Under the pieces are notes generated by a model. The model had not been told where the DNA came from, did no database searches, and was given only the letters and a program-made list of their open reading frames with translations. 64,000 bases of DNA from Clostridia bacterium. Its GTDB lineage: Bacteria > Bacillota > Clostridia > Christensenellales > Borkfalkiaceae. The position numbers were made by a program, and so were the translations under genes. Positions 41,980-51,258 of this stretch are shown in pieces; the first letter of the stretch is position 1, and every line of letters begins with the position of its first letter. The DNA is taken from the NCBI GenBank assembly GCA_021204825.1, contig JAJPYR010000095.1:1-64000 (forward strand), in the 5' to 3' direction.

Positions 41980-43062
41980 GTGCTGGTCAAGCGCTTTCCG
42001 TACGGCAAGATAAGCGCGCTTGAGAGAGAGAATGAGAGGGCGCCGGATTACGGCTGCATGGACGGGCATATAGATGATGCCGAGACTAAGAACAATTATC
42101 ATATTGTGTATCCCAAAGGGGATTATCTGACCCTTATCAGCCCGTATGTGGGAAAGGGGCCGGGTGGCAGGAAGCAGGCGTATGTGATGTCTGTTGTGGT
42201 GACATCTGACGACGATTACTTTTACAGGCGCAGCGAGGCATGCATATGGCAGTTCTTCGTAGACGCCACGGATTTCATGATCAGGAAGTTCGGGCGCATG
42301 AGCGTCTTCTCCGCGGTGGTGCACATGGACGAGGACAGGCCCCATCTGCACGTGAATTTCTTTCCGTATGACTCAGAGGGCAATCTTATACCTCTTGCCC
42401 ATATGCGAAAGGATGACCTTGTGGCGTTCCAGGATGAGATATATGAAGAGGTAGGCCTGCGGTGGAGCCTGGAGCGCGGGGACCGTGCAGAGGGCATAGA
42501 GGCAAGGGTGCATGAAGAGTACCTGCAGGCAAGGATCATGTACCGTTACCAGCTGGAAGTGAATGACATCCTTAACCTCATAGACTCAAAGCGCCGCGAG
42601 TATTATGCGCTTGAAGAGGCCGTAAAAGGCCTTGAAGACAAGGAGTGCACCTTGAAGCGCAGCATACGGGACTTGACGCAGGCGCAGGAAGCCATGAAGG
42701 AGGAGTCCAGGGAGATACGTGCGGAGATTTTGAAGGACATAGACTTCCACGCAGGGATGGAGATGGCCTGTGCGGAGGACAATCCGTCCAGGAACAAGGA
42801 CAAGTCCATACACATCTTAAAGGCCCGCAATTACTTCCTGCAGGAGAAGCTGGAAGCCGGACAGGCAGAGACGCAGGAGCTTTCAGGGCGCCTCCGGGAC
42901 ACGGAAGGGAGGCTGAAGGAAGCAGAACAGTACAAGTCCAAAGCAGGCCTTGCAGACAGGATAATGGCTCTGTATCCGGAGGAGTGGAAGGCCCTCTGCA
43001 AAAGGGCGGACAATGCCAGGGAGCCGGCGGGGAAGGACACGGGCAGGGCTAAAACAGCGTGA
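41980..43062 (+). CDS. MobV-family relaxase (plasmid recombination/mobilisation protein)
   Basis: A 360-residue MobV/Pre relaxase. The catalytic motif is VVHMDEDRPHLHVNFFP near residues 112-128 (H-x-D-E-x2-P-H-x-H), and the C-terminal half is a long coiled coil. It would nick its oriT to start conjugative mobilisation using another element's transfer machinery. The 5' end is odd. GTG at 41980 is the first ordinary start in frame, but the family-like sequence SYLIVLVKRF begins earlier, and a GGAGG sits 8 bases before an in-frame ATC at 41965. A TTG at 41960 is out of frame and hits a stop. Either ATC is used, or one base is missing from the AAA run at 41963. No replication, integrase or transfer genes are nearby. 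Confidence 0.85.
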   Translation: MLVKRFPYGKISALERENERAPDYGCMDGHIDDAETKNNYHIVYPKGDYLTLISPYVGKGPGGRKQAYVMSVVVTSDDDYFYRRSEACIWQFFVDATDFMIRKFGRMSVFSAVVHMDEDRPHLHVNFFPYDSEGNLIPLAHMRKDDLVAFQDEIYEEVGLRWSLERGDRAEGIEARVHEEYLQARIMYRYQLEVNDILNLIDSKRREYYALEEAVKGLEDKECTLKRSIRDLTQAQEAMKEESREIRAEILKDIDFHAGMEMACAEDNPSRNKDKSIHILKARNYFLQEKLEAGQAETQELSGRLRDTEGRLKEAEQYKSKAGLADRIMALYPEEWKALCKRADNAREPAGKDTGRAKTA

Positions 43063-43179
43063 TACAGCGCCTGTATTGTAACGGGAATTCGTGTCCGTTA
43101 TTGTGCAAAATGCACAAAAAATCATACAGAAAATACAACATATATGCCTGACTTAGCTGCCCGGCATCTGCAGCGCAGA

Positions 43180-43208
43180 TTGACATAAAACCAGCAGAAT
43201 GGTATAAA
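43180..43208 (+). promoter_or_regulatory. Promoter of AraC-type regulator A
   Basis: TTGACA (43180-43185), 17-base spacer, TATAAA (43203-43208). It leaves a leader of about 230 bases before the ATG at 43445. The equivalent promoter of regulator B is at 49117. Confidence 0.8.
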
Positions 43209-43291
43209 TATGTAGTAATTCCCACGCCGGACAGACATAAATTGCGGGGCTGGGATACGCATACATCAGAATCAGAAAAGACATGTCTTGC

Positions 43292-43334
43292 AAAGGGGTA
43301 CCCCTTTGGCACGGACTGCTGGCGCAGTCCGTGC
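43292..43334 (+). promoter_or_regulatory. Conserved two-hairpin leader element, copy A
   Basis: AAAGGGGTACCCCTTT (43292-43307) is a perfect palindrome. It is followed by GCACGGACTGC (43309-43319) pairing with GCAGTCCGTGC (43324-43334) around TGGC. The element lies in the transcribed leader, 89 bases after the -10 start. Copy B is at 49227-49271. Confidence 0.75.
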
Positions 43335-43444
43335 ATACTCCTTATACAGCCTTTACGGCCAGACCGGGCCAGGCCTGCAGGACTTGGAATGCGACCCTGT
43401 GCGCATGTGTATGCCTCAATGGGCCGTTTCCGGAAGGGGGAGCA

Positions 43445-44368
43445 ATGTTTACTTTCAAATACATGGACATGTTTATCTCGCATCAGCTGATTGAGAAGCC
43501 GATGGAAGCGGATAGTGAAGGGTTCAGGCTGCATTATCACGAGAATTGCATAGAAGTGTATGTGTTTTTAGGCGGGTCCGCAAGGATGAAGGTTGAGAAC
43601 CGGCTGAAGGTGCTGGAGAACAGGGACCTTGCCGTAATCATGCCGTATGAGATGCATGAGGTTGAAATCCTGGAGGATGTTCCGTACGAGTACATGGTCT
43701 GCAGGCTCCCGGTCACGTTTGTGCCGGAGATGATATCAGACAGGCTTAAAAGACTCGGCACATTTTTTGTCTGGGAGCCTAAAATTGTGTTCCTGGACAG
43801 AATGGACGATTACTATAATCAGTACCGCGAGGAGGGGGACAGCGACGTGATGCTCTATCTCGGCCTCAGCTCCTGGCTGGCATCCATACTTTTTTACCTG
43901 GCCAGAAATGACGCGCCAAGCGATGCCGCCGAGTCCGAGAATATCCTTGTGTCTGACATCAAGAAGTATGTGGAGGAGAATCTGGCGAGAAGAATCACGG
44001 TGCAGGATCTGGCTGAAAAGTTCCACCGTTCGCCGTCATACATAGAGAAGCAGTTCCTCGCTGTCACCGGAGAGTCCGTGATGACGTATGTGAGAAAAAA
44101 AAGGTTGAACCTGGCGGAGTTTCTTATCAAAAACAAAACCAGGCCGTCTGATGTGGCGAAACATCTCGGTTATACGGATTACGCTTCATTTTACAGAGCT
44201 TATGTGTCTGTAAAAGGCGTTCCTCCTGCCGGTAAAAAGATCAATGACCCGCAGGAATGTAATGCAGCAGTGGAGGAAGATGCGGCCTGCGGTGAAAGGG
44301 CGGAAAAAGCGGAGGAAGAACAAAAATGCGGGGATGGAGTGGATTCCTCCCCAAACACTAGGCAGTGA
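43445..44368 (+). CDS. AraC-family transcriptional regulator A
   Basis: A 307-residue regulator. The N-terminal cupin-like sensing domain carries HYHENCIEVYVFLGGSARM and AVIMPYEMHEVEIL. The C-terminal double helix-turn-helix is RRITVQDLAEKFHRSPSYIE and then SDVAKHLGYTDYASFYRAYV. A 40-residue acidic tail after the DNA-binding domain is absent from paralogue B. The start at 43445 follows GGGGGAG; the frame is open upstream into the leader element but is not family-like there. It converges on the four-TM protein/GH3 operon A, which it presumably regulates in response to a sugar. The whole arrangement is repeated at 49-54.6 kb. Confidence 0.9.
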   Translation: MFTFKYMDMFISHQLIEKPMEADSEGFRLHYHENCIEVYVFLGGSARMKVENRLKVLENRDLAVIMPYEMHEVEILEDVPYEYMVCRLPVTFVPEMISDRLKRLGTFFVWEPKIVFLDRMDDYYNQYREEGDSDVMLYLGLSSWLASILFYLARNDAPSDAAESENILVSDIKKYVEENLARRITVQDLAEKFHRSPSYIEKQFLAVTGESVMTYVRKKRLNLAEFLIKNKTRPSDVAKHLGYTDYASFYRAYVSVKGVPPAGKKINDPQECNAAVEEDAACGERAEKAEEEQKCGDGVDSSPNTRQ

Positions 44369-44486
44369 TGACATGCTGAGGGACGGCCGGCCGCATGGCT
44401 CCGTCCTTTTATAATGTCCTGAAACAAAAGTGCAGCGGAGAGCGGCTGGCTGACGATTAAACCGCTGCAGGCTGTCCGGAAATGAA

Positions 44487-44516
44487 ATTATGGGAGAGCG
44501 GAGGCTCTCCCATAAT
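44487..44516. terminator. Hairpin between regulator A and four-TM gene A
   Basis: ATTATGGGAGAGC pairs perfectly over 13 bp with GCTCTCCCATAAT, loop GGAG. A homologous hairpin lies at 50433-50460. It sits between convergent genes. No long T run follows, but the position and strength suggest a terminator. The rest of 44369-44798 has no supported gene. Confidence 0.65.
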
Positions 44517-44798
44517 CGTGGTGTGATTTTGCAAAATTCCGTTGTGCGTGCACAAGGAAGGATTTTGTCTTGAGAATCTGCGGCCGCAGCAGGCGCTCTT
44601 TGTGCAGGCTGTGACGGCAGTTTTATTTTTCTAACACCTGTATAGACATTTTTGTTTATAAAAGCGGCCTTAAGACACCCCTCTCATGCCGGGCATTGCC
44701 TGTCCGGCGTGAGGAGCGGGAACTGCAAAGAGCGGTGTTTATGCTGCTTTCATGTTTCATGCCGGGCACCGCACATGCAGTGCCTGCATGAAGTGAAG

Positions 44799-45302
44799 TT
44801 ATGCCACGGTGTCTGCTGCCATGGTCTTGTTTGCCTTTACGGACAGGGACTTGGACATGGATACGACATCCGCGATGGCTGCCACAAGATACAGAGCCCA
44901 GGATGCAACGGCCTGGTTGAGGCCTGCGATAAGGACATCATTGCCGGCTTCAAGGTCTGAGAACCAGATGTAGCCCATGGGAAGCTCCATTGCGCTTATC
45001 ATGAGAGCCATGGAAGCGATAAGAAGGGCTGCCGCAGCAAAGCGGGCAACGTCCAGGATTATGGAGAAGAGCTTGCCGGTGAGAAGTCCGTCTATGACGA
45101 ACACTGCTATGGCAAGGACGATTGCTATGACGTCCATGGCGATTATGCCGCCGATGTCGCCTATGGCATACGTCTCGAGATCATCCGCAGCGGCTGAGTT
45201 CTTGGCGGAAAGAGCGCTGACGATGAGAGCAACGATGGCGAGCACTGCCACGCCAAGCATTACATATGAGGCCCATGATTTCTTGGAGAAAAAGTTTTTC
45301 AT
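44799..45302 (-). CDS. Four-TM membrane protein A, coupled to GH3 A
   Basis: A 167-residue integral membrane protein with four hydrophobic helices: residues 11-32, 51-72, 79-107 and 133-150. It starts MKNFFSKKSWASYVMLGV, nearly identical to its paralogue at 50746-51252 (MKNYFAKKSWASYLMIGV). No known catalytic motif. It begins 4 bases after the GH3 A stop, and its GAGGAGG lies inside the last codons of that gene, so translation is coupled. A function as membrane partner of the anchored glycosidase, perhaps in assembly or substrate passage, is inferred from this strict pairing, which is seen twice. Confidence 0.75.
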   Translation of the reverse strand: MKNFFSKKSWASYVMLGVAVLAIVALIVSALSAKNSAAADDLETYAIGDIGGIIAMDVIAIVLAIAVFVIDGLLTGKLFSIILDVARFAAAALLIASMALMISAMELPMGYIWFSDLEAGNDVLIAGLNQAVASWALYLVAAIADVVSMSKSLSVKANKTMAADTVA

Positions 45303-45306
45303 TGCA

Positions 45307-48300
45307 TCAAGCCTCCTCTTCTTTCTTGACAGGAACCACAAGAGCCAGTACATAAGCTACGAGTGAAAGTCCTGCGATGACGCCGCCGATTACCTCAAGG
45401 GCGGTGTATACGCAACGCCACCAGTTCCAAACCTTTACGGTATGGGCTGTAGGAGTCATGTAGTTGACCATGTTGCTGTAGGCGAAGGAGTACAGGGTGT
45501 TGTGCACTGCATCCTGGATGGCCTGCATGAGCGTTGCATCATTTGCATATGCCTTTGCAAGGTCTGAAGTCTTGCCCCAGTCATTCTCATCTCCTGTGTT
45601 GTCGAAGTTTGTTGTTCCGGCAATGACAGTCTCAGGGAATGTGAAGTAGTCAGTGGAGGAAGCCATATCGGTTATGGCGTATCCTCTGTAGCCCCACTCG
45701 CCGCGGAGGATTCCGCTGATAAGTCCTGTATGGGCGCTGGAGAATGTGCATCCGATGCGGTTGAAGGAAGTCATGGTGCCAAGGGCGCCGGCTGCGAATG
45801 CAATCTGGAATCCGCGGAGCTCGTTCTCACGCATCTGCTGCTCTGTTGCGAATACTGCAACGCCGCGGCGGTTGGACTCCTGGTCGTTCATTGCGAAGTG
45901 CTTGAGGCATACAATGAGTCCGTACTCTCTGGATCCCTTTACAACGCCTGCTGCGGAATATCCGGACAGGATGGCGTCCTCTGAGTAGTACTCGGCGGAA
46001 CGTCCGTTGTAAGGAGTGCGGTGTACGTTAAGGCTGGGTGCCCACAGAACGGGAAGGTTTCCGAACAGTGAGTCATTGCCCCAGAGCTCGCCTATCTCCT
46101 GCTGCAGATCCTGGTCAAACGCAGCCGCCTGGAGGGTTGCGCATCCCATTGTGCTGAGAGTGTATCCTGCTTCGGTGTCATCATACCAGGGAGCGCCGAA
46201 GTCATCTGAAGGAAGTGACATGTTGAGGCCTACAGGGCCGTTTTCCGTATATGTTCCGGAAAGGAAGTTGGGGCCTGTGAGCTGCATGTATACACGGTTG
46301 CCCTGTGCGATGAAGCCTATGGCCTCGGCGGGATCCAGCTCCTCGATAAGCTTTGTCCAGCTTTCATCATCATAATCCTTTACGTTGCCTTCCGTGTCTA
46401 TCATGTCGGCGAACTTGAGTCCGTTGTCCTGGTTCCAGAGAATCTTGGACGTGTCATCCGTTGTTGATACGGTGTATGTATCGTTGCCGAGCTGGGTGAG
46501 CATGGCATCGGTTGCTTTGATGCCTACATATCCCTTGTCTGCCAGCACGTTTCCGGTATAAACGGGGTTGCCGTCACTGTCCTTGACTTCATCACCGTTT
46601 TCATCCAGCTCTACCTCTTTCAGACCGGACCACATGTTTGTGTTCCAGCCGGATGTATCAGAATCTGCTCCGTTGCCGCCTTTCCATGTCCAGTCTGACC
46701 TGGAGAGGTATGTCACGGGATCGTTTTCCTCCCAATAATTGAGGTCTGCATCCTGCAGCTGGTTGGAAGCTGTGTTTGTGAATGAGGTGTTGTCTGAGGT
46801 GATTGCAACGGTGGCAACTGCAGCTGTGTTGGCTGTCTGGTCCAGATTAGCGGTGCTGTCCTTTACTCCGAGGATGTTGTTTATGGCTGCATGAGCGCCG
46901 TCTGCATCCTCGTTGTTGCCAAGGGCGAAGTAATATGTGCCGTTGTCCAGGACATATCCGCCGGCATTGTTGTTCAATGTCTCGTCATATGATGCAAGGA
47001 GCGTGAGGTCTATGTCTATGCTGCCGGAATATGTGCCGTTTTTTGTAATCACAGGCGTCTTGGCGTAGTTGAGGAGCTCAACGGATGCCTTCTCCACATC
47101 GCCGTGGTTGAAGTTGCTGTCTGTGTAGTACGGGGACTGTCCGTATACCTGCACAACGGTCTGGCCGTCCTTGTCTCCGGTATTAGTAACCTTGTAGTAT
47201 ATGGTTAATGTTGTGCCGTTGAGAGAATAGCCTTTACCGTCTGCCTTGGAGGTGTCTATTTCCTGCGTGAATGTTGTGTATGAGAGGCCATAGCCGAAGG
47301 AGTATGCAACTTCATCGTCATATACCCAGCTTGTAGCGTTGGATGCAAATGCGCCGGCCTTGTCTGATGCATCGCCCTGTCCAAGGACGCTGTCCTCGTA
47401 ACGGGTCTCGTAATACTTGTATCCGGTGTAAATGCTCTCTGCCTCTACTACGTAGTAGCTGCCGCAGTCATTGGCGCTGACCTTATCGCCGTTTGTGAAC
47501 TTGTAAAGGCCGAAGTTCTGCATAGCGGGAGAGGAAGTGGAATCCATTGCGAATGTGTCCGCAAGGCGGCCGGAAGGGTTGCTGTTGCCGACAAGCACGT
47601 CTGCAACGCCGTTGAATCCGTAGTTGCCCGGGAAGCCTATCCACATGATGGCGTCTGCTTCGTACGTTCCGGACATGATGGGTCCGAGCTCCATGGGGTT
47701 GGACGTGTTGATGAGAACGATGACCTTGGAGCAATATGTCTTGGCTGTGGATATTGTCTTCAGCTCTGCTGCCGTAAAGCCCAGGATGTTGCCGGTGGTG
47801 ACAGAAGTATCCATAAGCTCAGAGTCGCTTACGCCGATTGATCCGGGATAGTAGTCGCCGGCCTCGGAAGAAGGCCTGCCGATTACCACGATGCCTATGG
47901 AATTGTCGCCCGCATCCGTCTTGCTGTACCCGCTCATAAGGGTGCCTACATTGTCAGCCACAGCTGCTTCATAAGGCGTGAAGGCCTGCTCTGTGGTTAT
48001 TGTTGTGAAGCCCATGGGAAGGGAGTTCGTGCCGGACTTGGAGGCATTGGCTTCGTAGTAGTCTGTCATTGCAGAGTTTACGTCCACGCCTCTGGATACG
48101 AGCGCGTCATAGAGGGAGACGTTCTGTGAGGACTCTACGGTGCCGCCTATGTTCATGCCGTAGTATGAGCCGCTGGGTGCGCTGGCGCGTCCGAAGAGCG
48201 TTACCTTTGCGGAATTTGCCGTGAAAGGCAGCGCGCTGCTGTCGTTCTTGAGAAGGACGGAGCCCTCTTCGCTGAGCTTCTCGCCGAGGTCTTTGTGGGC

Positions 48301-48567
48301 CTTTACAAGAGCTTCAGTGTCTCCGGCGATGATGTTGCCTTCTGCATCATACGTTACATATGCGTCATCCGGGATATATGTGGCATACAGTTCCTCGTCT
48401 GCCTCAACCCTGGATGTTGTTGTCTTCAGCACACGGTTTACCTGTGCTGAGTTGGCCTCAAGAAGAGCTCCAACGACATATCCGAGTACGAAGATGATAA
48501 CGAAGATTATCGCCAGCATACGCCATAAGCCGATGTGCTTCTTGAGGTATCCGAAAAACTTTTGCAT
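45307..48567 (-). CDS. Membrane-anchored GH3 glycoside hydrolase A
   Basis: A 1086-residue permuted GH3 enzyme with a transmembrane helix at each end: residues 12-36, and near 1055-1078 (EVIGGVIAGLSLVAYVLALV). The order is alpha/beta sandwich (EKLSEEGSVLLKNDSSALPF, PGNYGFNGVADVLVG, NPSGRLADTFAMDS, YSFGYGLSYTTF), fibronectin-III-like domain (VTNTGDKDGQTVVQVYG), then TIM barrel. Catalytic features are intact: Lys889-His890 in CLKHFAMNDQESNRRG and the nucleophile Asp967 in YAITDMASS. Likely beta-glucosidase or beta-xylosidase-type activity on oligosaccharides at the cell surface; the exact substrate cannot be read. The start follows AGGAGG. It is first in an operon with the four-TM gene. Confidence 0.9.
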   Translation of the reverse strand: MQKFFGYLKKHIGLWRMLAIIFVIIFVLGYVVGALLEANSAQVNRVLKTTTSRVEADEELYATYIPDDAYVTYDAEGNIIAGDTEALVKAHKDLGEKLSEEGSVLLKNDSSALPFTANSAKVTLFGRASAPSGSYYGMNIGGTVESSQNVSLYDALVSRGVDVNSAMTDYYEANASKSGTNSLPMGFTTITTEQAFTPYEAAVADNVGTLMSGYSKTDAGDNSIGIVVIGRPSSEAGDYYPGSIGVSDSELMDTSVTTGNILGFTAAELKTISTAKTYCSKVIVLINTSNPMELGPIMSGTYEADAIMWIGFPGNYGFNGVADVLVGNSNPSGRLADTFAMDSTSSPAMQNFGLYKFTNGDKVSANDCGSYYVVEAESIYTGYKYYETRYEDSVLGQGDASDKAGAFASNATSWVYDDEVAYSFGYGLSYTTFTQEIDTSKADGKGYSLNGTTLTIYYKVTNTGDKDGQTVVQVYGQSPYYTDSNFNHGDVEKASVELLNYAKTPVITKNGTYSGSIDIDLTLLASYDETLNNNAGGYVLDNGTYYFALGNNEDADGAHAAINNILGVKDSTANLDQTANTAAVATVAITSDNTSFTNTASNQLQDADLNYWEENDPVTYLSRSDWTWKGGNGADSDTSGWNTNMWSGLKEVELDENGDEVKDSDGNPVYTGNVLADKGYVGIKATDAMLTQLGNDTYTVSTTDDTSKILWNQDNGLKFADMIDTEGNVKDYDDESWTKLIEELDPAEAIGFIAQGNRVYMQLTGPNFLSGTYTENGPVGLNMSLPSDDFGAPWYDDTEAGYTLSTMGCATLQAAAFDQDLQQEIGELWGNDSLFGNLPVLWAPSLNVHRTPYNGRSAEYYSEDAILSGYSAAGVVKGSREYGLIVCLKHFAMNDQESNRRGVAVFATEQQMRENELRGFQIAFAAGALGTMTSFNRIGCTFSSAHTGLISGILRGEWGYRGYAITDMASSTDYFTFPETVIAGTTNFDNTGDENDWGKTSDLAKAYANDATLMQAIQDAVHNTLYSFAYSNMVNYMTPTAHTVKVWNWWRCVYTALEVIGGVIAGLSLVAYVLALVVPVKKEEEA

Positions 48568-49116
48568 CTTTCCTCCTTAAATACTGCCGCATGCAGTGCA
48601 TTTGCATATCCCCGGAAAGGCCGGGCCATATGCGGCCGGATCATATAACGCAGGCCCGCCACACCAAACAGGCCGTTCCAGGCTTTCAAGGCCGCATGTC
48701 CGGTCCCGCGGAAAGGCTTTATCCCCGAAGCCTCCCGCAAGGGATTGCTGCAGACGCAAATGCATGCAATGCCTGCTTCCCGTACGTGTGCGGAAAACAG
48801 AAAAGGGTGCATGAATCACGCACGAAATACTATTCCAAGTCCTTTTGCAAGTAAATTGTAAATGCAGTTTTGGACCGTTGTAAAAACAGTATTTTCAATG
48901 TCTGGCCGCACCCGGACCCCCGCTGAAGGCCCTTGCCACGGATCGGATGCGCCATGGAGGCATATGACATAATGTGGCGCAGGTGCTCTGCAGGCAGGCG
49001 CCGGCAATGTGACGCCTGCGCAGGCTTCATGACTGAAAATATGTCATACTGCACGGAAACGGTGTGCATTAAAGACATATATGCCAAATTGATGAATGGC
49101 ACAAAACAGCCGGATA
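48568..49116. other. Intergenic region upstream of GH3 A
   Basis: It carries the 5' region of GH3 A. The first 130 bases resemble the region upstream of GH3 B at 54589-54700 (shared AAATACTGCCGCATGCA, then CATATAACGCAGGCC and CACACCA). The conserved blocks may be AraC binding or leader sequences. No gene is supported. Confidence 0.55.
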
Positions 49117-49146
49117 TTGACAAAAACGATACAAAAGTGGTATAAC
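49117..49146 (+). promoter_or_regulatory. Promoter of AraC-type regulator B
   Basis: TTGACA (49117-49122), 18-base spacer, TATAAC (49141-49146), leaving a leader of about 250 bases. Confidence 0.8.
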
Positions 49147-49226
49147 TGTGTCATAAAAGAGCACAAGCTGAGTCCAGGAGGCGGGTGGACGATGCAGCGG
49201 AGCTCATAATAATTCAGCGTGTCATG

Positions 49227-49271
49227 AAAGGGGGTACCCCCTTTGGCACGGACTGCTGGCGCAGTCCGTGC
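49227..49271 (+). promoter_or_regulatory. Conserved two-hairpin leader element, copy B
   Basis: AAAGGGGGTACCCCCTTT (49227-49244) is one G-C pair longer than copy A and still a perfect palindrome. The second hairpin GCACGGACTGC/GCAGTCCGTGC (49246-49271) is identical. It lies 86 bases after the -10 start, against 89 in copy A. Confidence 0.75.
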
Positions 49272-49398
49272 ATACTCCCTTTTAAGCCCTTTGCTGGAAG
49301 CCCGGGAAGGTTTGCAGGATAAATATGCCCGGCCCGTGCATTCGCCGCGTGAAGCGCGGCAGAAGCCTGGCCGGGGCATGAAGTCTGAAGGGGGATTG

Positions 49399-50214
49399 AT
49401 GTTTTCTTTCATATATCAGGGACTGGAAGTGTCTCACCAGGCCGTGGAAAAGCCGCTGGGCTCCCCTGACGCCTGGCGCAAGGACCACTGCCATGAGAAC
49501 TGCGTGGAGATATATGCGTTCCTGGGCGGATCTGTCCGTATGACGGTGGAGAACCGCCAGAAGGTGCTGGAAAAAGGAGACATGGCAATCATAATGCCGT
49601 ATGCCATGCATCATATAGACGTCCTTGAGGATGTTCCGTATGAATACATGGACTTCAAGCTGCCGTCCACATTCATCTCTTCGCCTGTCACCGGCAAGCT
49701 GAAGAATCTGGGTCCGTTCTGCAAATGGCCGGAAGAAGTGCCGTTCCTGGACAGGATGGATGACTTTTATGAGATATACCGTTCAGAAGGGGACAGTGAT
49801 GACATGCTGTACCTCGGCTTAAGCTCCTGGATGTATGCCATACTTACTTATCTTTGCAGGAGGGACAAACCGGATGATGCTCCCGGGACGGAGAATGTCC
49901 TGGTGGCTGGAATCATAAAGTATGTGGATGACAATATCTCCAGAAAGATCACAATGAAGACTCTGTGTGATGAATTCCACCGCTCGCCGTCCTTCATTGA
50001 GAAGCAGTTCTTCAAAAGCACCGGAGAGCGCATCATGACATATGTGCGCAAAAGGAAGATGGATGCGGCCGAGTATCTGATAACCAACAAATCCAGGCCC
50101 TCTGACGTGGCCAGGTCTTTAGGCTACCTGGACTACTCCTCGTTTTACAAGGCATATGTGTCCGTAAAGGGAGTGCCCCCTTCCGGAAACGTGCACGGGC
50201 AGTTACTGCCGTAG
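49399..50214 (+). CDS. AraC-family transcriptional regulator B
   Basis: A 271-residue paralogue of regulator A. The cupin-like part has CHENCVEIYAFLGGSVRMTV and MAIIMPYAMHHIDVLEDVPY. The DNA-binding part has RKITMKTLCDEFHRSPSFIE and SDVARSLGYLDYSSFYKAYV. It ends soon after the second helix-turn-helix (GVPPSGNVHGQLLP), lacking the acidic tail of A. The start at 49399 follows AAGGGGG. It converges on operon B, as A does on operon A. The two regulators have diverged more in the sensing half, which may reflect different ligands. Confidence 0.9.
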   Translation: MFSFIYQGLEVSHQAVEKPLGSPDAWRKDHCHENCVEIYAFLGGSVRMTVENRQKVLEKGDMAIIMPYAMHHIDVLEDVPYEYMDFKLPSTFISSPVTGKLKNLGPFCKWPEEVPFLDRMDDFYEIYRSEGDSDDMLYLGLSSWMYAILTYLCRRDKPDDAPGTENVLVAGIIKYVDDNISRKITMKTLCDEFHRSPSFIEKQFFKSTGERIMTYVRKRKMDAAEYLITNKSRPSDVARSLGYLDYSSFYKAYVSVKGVPPSGNVHGQLLP

Positions 50215-50383
50215 GGCCGGGGACAGTGTAAAAAAGGACGGGCGCAATGTAAAAGCCTGGCGCATTTTCGGCAAGGGTGCGGAAGGCTTCCGGGCGCAGC
50301 GGATTGCCGCAGGCCCGGCAGGCAATGTACTGGCAGCAGGTACCATTGCGGCAGAGGGGCCTGTATTCATTCAGAAGACAAAC

Positions 50384-50416
50384 AAAAGGATGGCTGCAAG
50401 GCAGGCCATCCTTTTT
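50384..50416. terminator. Terminator of regulator B
   Basis: AAAAGGATGGC (50384-50394) pairs with GCCATCCTTTT (50405-50415), followed by more T; bidirectional by composition. Confidence 0.85.
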
Positions 50417-50432
50417 GGATTCCGGGCAAAAA

Positions 50433-50460
50433 TTATGGGAGAGCGGGGGCTCTCCCATAA
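50433..50460. terminator. Hairpin between regulator B and four-TM gene B
   Basis: TTATGGGAGAGC pairs perfectly with GCTCTCCCATAA, loop GGGG. It is homologous to 44487-44516, including the flanking TGGTGTGATT. It is part of the duplicated cassette. No gene is supported in the rest of 50215-50745. Confidence 0.65.
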
Positions 50461-50745
50461 CAGTATGGTGTGATTCTGCATAATCCCAGTGTGTTTGCAG
50501 GCACAATGGAAGATGCTCTGTATTGGATGTATTGGTGTCATGCGCGGCATGCAGCAGAGCCATGCAGAGTCCGGGAAACCGCGTGGGCGGCATGCCCGTC
50601 TTTATAACTTCAATTTCCTAACATATATAGACATCCCGGCTCATCGAAAGCAGTCTCAGGCACCGCATTTCCCGTGGCCGGGCTGGTGTCTGCCCGGCCG
50701 GGAAGGGGCTGTGCTGTTATCCTTGCTGCAGCAGCGCGGTTTGAA

Positions 50746-51252
50746 TTATGCCACTGCGCTTGTGGTGTCAACCTTTGTCTTCTTCTCGCAGAGATTGAAT
50801 CCGCAGGATACCATGAGGCATACAAGTCCGACGACGGACATTACCCAGGAGACAACGGCATCATTGAGTGCTGCAACTGCCTGCTCACTGCCGCTGGCAA
50901 GAGATGAGAACCATACGAAGCCCATGAGGGTGCCGCGGGAAGAAATCATTTCCGCCATGGCAAGGATAAGGAACAGTGCGATTACGAGCCTTACAAGATC
51001 CACAACGATGGACAGGAGCTTGTTGATGAAACCGCTGATGTATATGCCGTCCACGGCGAATACTATAAGGGCAAGAACCATGGCGACAACGTCATATGCT
51101 ATGACAGCGCCCATATTGTCTACGCCGTATGAGCCTGCCAGATTTCCCTGTTTGTTGCTCATGACGCTGAATACAAGAGCGAGGATTGCAAACAGTAATA
51201 CGCCGATCATTAAGTATGAAGCCCAGGACTTCTTAGCGAAATAATTCTTCAT
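50746..51252 (-). CDS. Four-TM membrane protein B, coupled to GH3 B
   Basis: A 168-residue paralogue of the protein at 44799-45302, with four hydrophobic helices in the same places and the same start motif (KKSWASYLMIGV). It has an extra cysteine-containing last helix (LVCLMVSCGFNLCEKK). The start is 6 bases after the GH3 B stop, with AGGAGG inside that gene's last codons. As for A, no enzyme motif is visible, and the pairing with GH3 is the only clue to function. Confidence 0.75.
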   Translation of the reverse strand: MKNYFAKKSWASYLMIGVLLFAILALVFSVMSNKQGNLAGSYGVDNMGAVIAYDVVAMVLALIVFAVDGIYISGFINKLLSIVVDLVRLVIALFLILAMAEMISSRGTLMGFVWFSSLASGSEQAVAALNDAVVSWVMSVVGLVCLMVSCGFNLCEKKTKVDTTSAVA

Positions 51253-51258
51253 GGCTGC

